DNA from: an uncultured Pseudomonadales bacterium | GTDB taxonomy: Bacteria; Pseudomonadota; Gammaproteobacteria; Pseudomonadales; Cellvibrionaceae | Direction of reading: 5' to 3' | Length of the DNA stretch: 64,000 bases | Assembly (NCBI GenBank): GCA_947487765.1 | Contig: CANKXO010000003.1 | Location: forward strand, 592,345 to 656,344 | In this document: positions 1 to 7,700 of the stretch, piece by piece | Layout of the letters: each line of letters starts with the position of its first letter | How positions within the stretch are numbered: position 1 is the first letter of the stretch | Notes under the pieces: generated by a model | Databases searched by the model: none | The model's input: only the letters and a program-made list of their open reading frames with translations | Told to the model about the DNA's origin: nothing | Made by a program: the position numbers and the translations under genes

Positions 1-518
1 CGACTAAAGTAGGAGTTTCAGAAGCAGCCCTTTACCGTCACTTCCCTAGTAAAACCAAAATGTTTGAAGGTTTAATTGAGTTTATTGAGGACACTATATT
101 TTCTCGAGTAAAACTGATTATTTCTGATGCGCAAGATGCACAACCTCGGTGCGAACAAATTTTGCTTCTATTGCTAACGTTTACCGAACGCAACCCTGGC
201 ATTACTCGTATTCTGACAGGCGATGCACTCGCGGGAGAAACTGAACGCTTACGACAGCGAGTTGCACAATTTTTTGATCGCTTAGAAACTCAGTTGAAGC
301 AAATATTAAGAGAAGCGGAAATGCGCGAAGGTATCCGCACACAGTTAGCACCTAGTATCGCAGCTAACTGTATGTTGTCTATGGCTGAAGGACGTATTGC
401 TCAATATGTTCGCAGTGAGTTTAAACGCCTGCCAACAGAAAATTGGTCAGATCAATGGCTAATGATGATGTCCGACTTTTTTGTGGAAACACCTAAAGCA
501 TCTGTTGCTTCAAGTTGA
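1..518 (+). CDS. slmA: Nucleoid occlusion factor SlmA (TetR family), 5' truncated
   Basis: Open from the window edge (frame from base 3) to TGA at 516-518, so the N-terminus lies outside; about 171 residues are visible. The first residues, [15 protein letters not shown], are the recognition helix of a TetR-type helix-turn-helix and are typical of SlmA. The rest is the helical dimerisation domain ([31 protein letters not shown]). In the family, SlmA binds chromosomal sites and blocks FtsZ ring assembly over the nucleoid. An internal ATG at 60 is not the start, because the HTH lies upstream of it. Convergent with the DUF4124 gene. The assignment rests on residues recalled from the family. Confidence 0.85.
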   Translation, partial: TKVGVSEAALYRHFPSKTKMFEGLIEFIEDTIFSRVKLIISDAQDAQPRCEQILLLLLTFTERNPGITRILTGDALAGETERLRQRVAQFFDRLETQLKQILREAEMREGIRTQLAPSIAANCMLSMAEGRIAQYVRSEFKRLPTENWSDQWLMMMSDFFVETPKASVASS

Positions 519-544
519 TGACTTAACCCCTAAAATGGAACGAT

Positions 545-1186
545 TCACGGTTTAGCAACGGCTGTTTCTGGGCGTATAATTTTAAAGCGCTCAATATCTC
601 TATTGTATTTATTAACAATCGATTGGTTCTCCTCTAAGGTTTTTTCCCTTTCCATAAATTCTATTTCTCGCTCCCTCTGCAGCTGTTTAATTGCGGTCAG
701 CGTTTCCTCTGAAACATCACGACCTTCACGCTCATCAGCCGCCGCGAGGCTTTGATAGCGATTAATTTCATCGTCAATTTTCTCAATATTGCGCTCAACG
801 ATACCGATAGCATTTCTATTTTGTGCTAGTTTTCGTTGCTTAGCCGCCTCAATATCATCAGGATGACTATAACGTCGTCTTAACTCTTTATCCCATACTT
901 GCAAACGCTGCTGCTCCTCCCTCTCTTTTAGCATACGTGCCTTCTCCTCAGGCGAAGCTTCCGGTGGAACTCGCTCAAGTAAACGACCATCATAAGTCAC
1001 GATATCGTAGCCTCTTTGAACATAACGAGAAGGAATACGCGAACTGATAACATTCACACCTTTTTCATTAACATACCGGTAATATATCGTTTCTTGAGAT
1101 ATCGCATTAGCACTTAAAAAACTTAAACATATCAGCACTGCACAAAAGGCTAGACTATATATTTTCACTTTTATTGATCCATACAT
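545..1186 (-). CDS. DUF4124-type exported coiled-coil protein
   Basis: 213 aa. The N-terminus has a hydrophobic signal segment (about residues 7-28, ending SANA), so export to the periplasm is likely. Residues about 33-75 (YYRYVNEKGVNVISSRIP) resemble the DUF4124 module, a short beta-rich domain common in proteobacterial envelope proteins of unknown function. Residues 80-205 are highly charged and should form a long coiled coil. The start lies 3 nt after the pyrE stop on the same strand, so the two are probably co-transcribed. No enzymatic motif is visible and the function is unknown. Confidence 0.7.
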   Translation of the reverse strand: MYGSIKVKIYSLAFCAVLICLSFLSANAISQETIYYRYVNEKGVNVISSRIPSRYVQRGYDIVTYDGRLLERVPPEASPEEKARMLKEREEQQRLQVWDKELRRRYSHPDDIEAAKQRKLAQNRNAIGIVERNIEKIDDEINRYQSLAAADEREGRDVSEETLTAIKQLQREREIEFMEREKTLEENQSIVNKYNRDIERFKIIRPETAVAKP

Positions 1187-1189
1187 TAT

Positions 1190-1828
1190 TTAAATACCAT
1201 AATCCTTACGATAAGACTGAATAGTGTCCACTAAACTTGATTCATTTTGCTCCCGAAGGTACTGAACAATATGCTCTAACTGAACAATACTAATAACGGG
1301 AATATTATAGCTATTTTCGACTTCTTGAATGGCTGATCGTTCACCTTTTCCTCTCTCCTGACGATCCAAGCCAATAATAACAGCCCCTGGGGTTGCTTGT
1401 GACTGATGGATAATCTCTATTACTTCCCGGACAGCCGTCCCAGCAGTAATGACATCATCAATGATCGCGACTTTACCCTTTAGCGGCGCCCCGACTAAAA
1501 CACCCCCTTCACCATGATCTTTAGCCTCTTTACGGTTATAACATATGGGGTAATCCAATCCATGTTCATTAGAAAGCGCTACTGCCATTGTAGTGGCCAA
1601 AGGAATACCTTTATAGGCAGGCCCAAATAGCATGTCCACATCAAGGCCTGAATGCACCAATGCCTGTGCATAAAAACGCCCTAATGCTGCCAATGCCGCC
1701 CCTGTTTGAAAACGGCCAGCATTGAAGAAGTAGGGGCTAACTCGACCCGATTTTAAAGTAAATTTACCAAAACATAGAGCCTCATGTTCAATAGCTAACG
1801 CAATAAAGGCTTTTTGATAATCTTGCAT
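1190..1828 (-). CDS. pyrE: Orotate phosphoribosyltransferase
   Basis: Converts orotate and PRPP to orotidine 5'-phosphate in de novo pyrimidine synthesis (cytosol). The ATG at 1828 ([18 protein letters not shown]) gives 212 aa, the usual length, and has GGAAAT just upstream; the frame stays open to 1915, but that extension is not PyrE-like. [16 protein letters not shown] is the substrate-side signature, and [16 protein letters not shown] near residue 120 is the PRPP-binding loop. DUF4124 follows 3 nt downstream. Divergent from the crc homologue, as pyrE and crc are neighbours in Pseudomonas. Confidence 0.95.
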   Translation of the reverse strand: MQDYQKAFIALAIEHEALCFGKFTLKSGRVSPYFFNAGRFQTGAALAALGRFYAQALVHSGLDVDMLFGPAYKGIPLATTMAVALSNEHGLDYPICYNRKEAKDHGEGGVLVGAPLKGKVAIIDDVITAGTAVREVIEIIHQSQATPGAVIIGLDRQERGKGERSAIQEVENSYNIPVISIVQLEHIVQYLREQNESSLVDTIQSYRKDYGI

Positions 1829-2109
1829 AGATATTTCCGTTAAATTGTCTACAGTAATATAATAGTGGGTTATGCATGTTCTATAATAGAGCTTTATAAT
1901 GGCTAATATTTCCATTATGACTTTATATTATTCAACATGAACCAAAGGTGAACGGAACTTGAGCAATACGCTTAAGAAATGTTCTTATAATCTTTGAATA
2001 ATAATAAAAGTGTATCTATCGAACTCCTGGTAATTATTTTATTCCCAATGGCATTGTTGCCATTATCCGAGTTTAGGTACTATACGATCTTCGATATTAA
2101 GGATTAGCT

Positions 2110-2892
2110 ATGCGTATTATTAGCCTCAGCGTTGATGGCATTCACCAGGCCGCTTCTCGCGGTCTCTATGATTGGTTAGCCGAACAAGAGGCCGATATCA
2201 TCTGTATTCAGGACTTACGTTGCCTAGAATACGAGACTGATGACCCTATTTTCCATCCCGAAGGTTATAATGCCTATTTTTTTGACTCAGGTGTTAAGCA
2301 TTATAACGGGGTTGCCATTTATAGTCGCGCTCTTCCCAAAGCATTAATCTACGGATTTGGCTTTTCTAGTGGCGTCGATATGGAAGGCCGCTATCTACAG
2401 GTTGATTTTGATAATCTAAGTATCGGCTCCCTGCTTACACCTTCTGCAACGAATAATGCAGAGTCTCAAGAAGTCAAAACACGCTTTTTTGATGATTTAC
2501 AATCCCACTTAATTAAAATTTCACGCAAGCGTCGCGATTTTATTTTTTGCGGCAATTGGACAACCGCACCCACTCGCAATGATGTCTCAAACCCTCAAGA
2601 ACAACAGCAACAATCTGGCTTTTTAGCAGAAGAGCAGCAGTGGATGAAACAACTCCCTCACATCGGTTATATCGATGCTTTCCGACAGGGAAATCATGAG
2701 AATGATGAATATTCCTGGTGGCCCAGCGGAAAGATAGGTGAAGGTGATGCTTGGCGTACCGATTTACAGATTGTATCTGCTAGCCTAAAACATAAAGTCG
2801 AATACGCGATGATCTATAAGAGTCAGCAATTTTCAACTCATCTACCCGTTATTGTTGATTACGATATAGAGCTAGAGCCGGATGACTTTTAG
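2110..2892 (+). CDS. crc: Crc-type catabolite repression protein (inactive exonuclease III fold)
   Basis: 260 aa of the endonuclease/exonuclease/phosphatase fold. It begins MRIISLSVDGIHQAASRGL and keeps the overall pattern of Pseudomonas Crc (ADIICIQDLR, GVAIYSR, EGRYLQVDFDNLSIGSLL, FLAEEQQWM, EYSWWPSG, QFSTHLPVIVDYD). Residues needed for nuclease activity in ExoIII are replaced: the metal-binding Glu is Asp in IQD, the GDxN motif is GNWTT, and the terminal SDH is STH. In Pseudomonas, Crc is not a nuclease but helps Hfq repress translation of catabolic mRNAs. Position next to pyrE matches Pseudomonas. Function here is inferred by homology; a degenerate nuclease of other function is the alternative. 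Confidence 0.8.
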   Translation: MRIISLSVDGIHQAASRGLYDWLAEQEADIICIQDLRCLEYETDDPIFHPEGYNAYFFDSGVKHYNGVAIYSRALPKALIYGFGFSSGVDMEGRYLQVDFDNLSIGSLLTPSATNNAESQEVKTRFFDDLQSHLIKISRKRRDFIFCGNWTTAPTRNDVSNPQEQQQQSGFLAEEQQWMKQLPHIGYIDAFRQGNHENDEYSWWPSGKIGEGDAWRTDLQIVSASLKHKVEYAMIYKSQQFSTHLPVIVDYDIELEPDDF

Positions 2893-3107
2893 TGAGAAAC
2901 GAAAAGTGATTTTTAGTACTTTGACAAGTTCTGATTGAAGTATAGGTGATTAGGCTATTTGAACATCTATCGAATAACCATTTTTTAAAGTAACAAATGC
3001 GATAAAGATAATTAAGGTAAATAAAAAATAGGCAGGCAATACAAACTACTGTCAATATTTATTTTTAAGGCCATGAAGTACTGTGTATTAGTATCAAACT
3101 AAGAATT

Positions 3108-3605
3108 TTAAGTATAGCCTAATAAGTTAGCACAGACGGTTTCCAGCCGGCTCACATCAGGAATCACAGCTTGCTCCCCTGCAACAAATACCTGCATCTG
3201 GTCAAATTCTTTTCGTTCTACCTGGTCATTTTCTGATATTTCATTAACCGCAACCCGACTCAATCGCGGGATGCCTTGGGTTGGAATACATAAAAATTGA
3301 ATTTGAGAATTCACACCGGTACTGTTAAGAATAAGCACCTGACTTTCCGCTTGTATAGGAGCAATAGATTCACCATTGAGCGCCTCATACGACATCATTG
3401 GTACTAAAATCCCCCTCCATAAAAGATTACCTAGATACCAATGGGGAGTGTTATCTCCGGGCAAAGAGCTGTCACTCTGAGGTGGTTGATAAGCAATCAT
3501 CTCTGCAACACTCACCGTAGGAAGTACTAATTTATGGCCAGCCATAGGAATAAGCAGGCTAGGTATTTCATTAGTACTATTGTCAGTTACCGCTGGAGAA
3601 TTCAT
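3108..3605 (-). CDS. chpC: Chemotaxis coupling protein ChpC (CheW-like)
   Basis: 165 aa, CheW-like fold. Residues about 15-50 (IPSLLIPMAGHKLVLPTVSVAEMI) and the central WYLGNLLWRGILVPMMSYE follow the two-subdomain CheW pattern. It is the last gene of the pil-chp chemosensory cluster, where ChpC is proposed to link extra receptors to the ChpA kinase. ATG is preceded by GAGGTATT. The gap to chpB is about 100 nt on the same strand. CheW-like identity is firm; the ChpC name rests on gene order. Confidence 0.82.
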   Translation of the reverse strand: MNSPAVTDNSTNEIPSLLIPMAGHKLVLPTVSVAEMIAYQPPQSDSSLPGDNTPHWYLGNLLWRGILVPMMSYEALNGESIAPIQAESQVLILNSTGVNSQIQFLCIPTQGIPRLSRVAVNEISENDQVERKEFDQMQVFVAGEQAVIPDVSRLETVCANLLGYT

Positions 3606-3708
3606 TTAATACCTCTATTTTTCTATCTTCATTTCTATTTTGAATAATAACTTTTTCATATCTATTTTAATTAATCATGCCCCGCATCTAAACGTTCGAC
3701 ATCTAAAT

Positions 3709-4677
3709 CTAACCAGCCATTTCCGGCTCCGCCTTTTCTTTAAAAGCATGCTTAAAGTAATCTGCCAATTGCTCTGGTGAACCCGTTGTTGTAACACAGC
3801 CTGTTCGATTGATTGCTATCGGCATAGAATCCGATGCACACGTCGGCGGTGCTTGCACCCAAACATGGCCATTTCGTCGGGATAGCAAACGGGCGCCAAC
3901 CATACCATCATCACCCAGGCCAGAAAAAAATATAGCGCCACCACGAGCACCAAAACGTTCCGCAACAGTTGCAACAACATGGTCAATCGATGGTTGATAC
4001 TTACCACGCCAAGGCTCTGAGCGAACAACCAGAGTTCCATCTGCTAGAATATCAAGTTGATGGGCAGAAGGTACAATTGTTACAGTATCAGCGCATAAAA
4101 TATCACCGTGAACAGCCATTTGCCCTCGGTAACGGCTATCTCGAGAAATAGTATTCGCTAATGTGCTACTTTGCCTGGATTCGATATGTTGTACATAAAC
4201 AAAAGCCACACCTAAGCCATTAGGAAGGCGATCTAAGAAGCTTTTAACTGCTTCAGGGCCTCCTGTTGAAGCACATAAAGCCCAAACAAATTCAGCTGGT
4301 TTTTGTTGCTGCTGGCTCATTGATAACTGCCCTGACACACTCAACAACTTTTCTGTTAATTGTCGAACCCAAGAATTGAAACTCGCTTCAACTGCATTGT
4401 AAGTATTACCTTCACCAAAAATTATCGGTTCTTTGAGATCAAATAACCAACGCTCAAATAATTGTGAATTTTTTGTTTGTTTAAGGCTAGATGTGTCGAC
4501 GTCGACTAACCACGCATCCATGTTCTGTTTATTATCATTGAGCACATTAGGGTTATCTAACAATTGGTTAATTAACCAGACTGCACTAACCTCACAACCA
4601 CATTCTTCAACAATGTGTCTGAGATGATGCTGTTGCACTAGCGTTTGGCTAATAATACCAACCTTGAGGTTAACCAT
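3709..4677 (-). CDS. chpB: Chp-system protein-glutamate methylesterase
   Basis: 322 aa. The N-terminal third (1-140) is a divergent receiver-like region; the C-terminal part is the CheB esterase domain. The catalytic Ser-His-Asp triad is visible as CASTGGPEAV (about residue 152), YVQHIES (about 180) and FSGLGDDGM (about 272). It demethylates or deamidates glutamates of the receptor PilJ, opposing PilK. The receiver part lacks an obvious canonical acidic pocket, as expected for ChpB rather than CheB. Lies 26 nt after chpA. Confidence 0.92.
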   Translation of the reverse strand: MVNLKVGIISQTLVQQHHLRHIVEECGCEVSAVWLINQLLDNPNVLNDNKQNMDAWLVDVDTSSLKQTKNSQLFERWLFDLKEPIIFGEGNTYNAVEASFNSWVRQLTEKLLSVSGQLSMSQQQQKPAEFVWALCASTGGPEAVKSFLDRLPNGLGVAFVYVQHIESRQSSTLANTISRDSRYRGQMAVHGDILCADTVTIVPSAHQLDILADGTLVVRSEPWRGKYQPSIDHVVATVAERFGARGGAIFFSGLGDDGMVGARLLSRRNGHVWVQAPPTCASDSMPIAINRTGCVTTTGSPEQLADYFKHAFKEKAEPEMAG

Positions 4678-4703
4678 CTAACCGCAACCACTGGAGGTTG
4701 GCA

Positions 4704-7700
4704 TCAGGGATCAGAGCCCTCATTCGCATGTATGAGATCTTGAATACTTTCAAGTAACTTCTCCTCCTGATAGGGCTTGCCCATATATAAATTTGCCCCA
4801 GACTCTAAACCACGCTGGCGATGTTTTTCTCCTGTACGTGAGGTAATCATAATGATAGGCAGCTGTTGTAAATCGCTACTGGAGCGTACATTTTTAGCGA
4901 CCTCAAACCCATCCATTCTAGGCATTTCAATATCGAGTAGCATAATATCTGGCACCTGATCCTGTAGAGTCATCATCGCATCTACACCATCTTTGGCAGT
5001 TATGACATCATAGCCTTCCCTCTCAAGCAAACGAGAGGTTACTTTTCGAACGGTTACTGAATCATCAACCACCATCACAACAGGATTCCTAATAGCAGGC
5101 ACCTGCTCTTGGGGCATGGGTGCTTCTTCAAGCTGATGTGTCAAGCTGCGCGCGATGTTGCTACGAATTAAGGCATTAGGGTCTAGAATAACAACCACAT
5201 GACCATCACCCATAATGGTTGCACCAGAAACCCCCAATACGGAGCGGAACTGGGGTCCTAAACTTTTTACCACAATCTCTCGGCTACCTTGCAAATGATC
5301 AACCTGGAAGGCAACCGAGTGATCCGCACTTCTCACCAATAAAACGGGCAATGGCAGCGTATGCCCTTGTAATCGTGGTGGTGGTGCTGTCGGGTTCAGT
5401 AACGTGGTAAGGTGACGTAGCTCATATTCTTGATTCGCGTATTCGAAAGGGTCATCTGGGTTTGCATAGTAATGCTCAAGCTCGAATGGACTGATACGCA
5501 CGATACCCTCAATAGTATTGAGCGGTATCGCATAACGGTCATCTCCCATACTGATCATCAATGCCCGATTCACCGAGACAGTAAAGGGCACTCGAATCGT
5601 AAATACAGTACCTTCGCTAGGTTGGGAGTCAATAGCAATACTACCACCCATCAAGCGGATTTCACTATTAACCACATCCATACCCACACCACGACCAGAG
5701 ATCTGAGTAATAGTCTCGGCTGTAGAAAAGCCGGCATGTAGAATAAATTGGAAAATTTCCTGATCACTTAATTCAGCATCAGCATTCATCAAATTGCGTT
5801 CTATAGCCTTTTGTCGAACCCGGCTGACATCGATACCGCTGCCATCATCACCTACCAGGATCAATACATCACCCCCATCTCGATCGAGGGTAATAACAAT
5901 ACGTCCAGCAGCAGACTTGCCTGCTTGCACACGGGCATTGGCATCTTCAATGCCATGATCTATAGCGTTACGCAGCATGTGCTCTAAGGGCGCAACCATG
6001 CGCTCCATCATGCTTCTATCGAGTTCACCTTCTGTATTGCCAAGCTCTAAGCTGACATCTTTATTTAATTCTGTTGCTATTTGCCGCACGATACGACGTA
6101 AACGAGGCACAATTCGAGAAAAGGGCACCATTCTCGAACGCATCAACCCTTCTTGCAAATCGGTGTTAATCCGCGACTGCTGTAGCAATACCGTTTCTGC
6201 ATCTCTGGTTTTATCCGTCAAAGTACCCTTTAAGTCCATCAAATCTGATGCTGACTCTATCAGTGATCGTGACAGTTGCTGCAATTGTGAATAGCGATCC
6301 ATTTCTAAAGGATCGAAATCATCAGTTTCTGCCATTTGCTCTTGGCGGAAAATAATTTGCGCTTCCGTTTCAATATCTAGACGTCTAATTTGTTCTTGCA
6401 AGCGTTGGACAGTTGAACCCATTTCATCCAAGGAGAAGCCCAGATCACTGATTTGCTCTTCCATTCGCCCCCGACTAATAGATGTCTCACCAGCAAGGTT
6501 CACCAACTCTTCCATTAAGTCAGCCGAAACCTTAACCATCTCCTGAGGCTGATTACGACGAGCCGCTGCCGTATTGCCGGCTGTCCCGGGGTTATTCGGT
6601 TGTGGCACTTCTCTAAGTACAGTTAAAGGAGAGGCTTTACCAGTGAAAGGCAATACATTGTTATTGTCGTTAGCGACCTCGGTTAACTCAACACTGCTAT
6701 TTATATTATCACTATCAGATGCTAACTTTGCAGTATCTGTTACCTTCTCTTCACTAGATTCTGTCTGATTGACGTCCTCGTCCAAAGAGGCACTATCTAC
6801 TGATTTTGCAGGATTGAATCCTTGGTCAACCTGTTCTACCTGACCAATTAATTGATCTTGATAATTATGTATATGATGGAAAATATCGTCTGCCTGTTCA
6901 CCTTTAGCATTTGCTATTAGATAAGCTTCAAAATTATGTGCCAAATCGCCAAGTGACATTAAGCCTGCTAGGCGTGCACCACCCTTGAATGTATGAAGAG
7001 CGCGTTGCATGGACTCATTACTTTCACGGCTACCCTGATCCCCATTTTCCCAATCATGGATCGACTCATCGAGTTCCTCTAATAATTCATGAGCTTCCTC
7101 AAGAAAGATTTCGACAGTTTCCTCATCGATTTCATCTTCAATAAGGCCAGTGGAGTCCACAGGGTTATCATTTTCAAAAGGCGCACTTTCAATACTCTCC
7201 GCTGATACTGGTGACTCTTCCACAGATTCGATTGGGGCATCTACTAGTCTTTCTGGAATTTCCTCAGCAGCCTCTTGCTCAGTAATTGCGGACTCTGACT
7301 CCAACATTTCTGGCTCAGGTGACTCGATATCTTCGATATGAGGAGGTACTGAAACATCGATTATTTTTGGCTCTTCGTATTCCAGATGGGATTCGCCAGT
7401 GCCTTCATCGACATCAGCACTTTTTCCTACATCACCTTCCGCAGCAATAACCTCTTCTAACTCACTTTGTTCATCAATAGAGGCTGTTGTTGATATGGGT
7501 GTTAATGATGTTAGTCGCTGCAATAATTCGGCATTTTCAGGTGGAAGGTCTTGCCCTGCAGCAATGGCATCAATCACATTCATGAGTTGATTATGGCCAT
7601 CCAACATCACTGCATAGTTTTCGTTACTAGGCGCAGTTTCTCCGTTAATCAATTGTCGATAAGCATTCTGTAAAGACTGGCTTAAACTCGCCATAGATTG

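Noticed and set aside
1829..1915. Upstream extension of pyrE to 1915
   Set aside because: The extra 29 residues are not PyrE-like and the ATG at 1828 has a proper ribosome site and the family's length.
2849..3055. 68-codon open frame on the minus strand between crc and chpC
   Set aside because: Overlaps the crc end, has no ribosome site or family resemblance, and its composition reflects AT-rich spacer.
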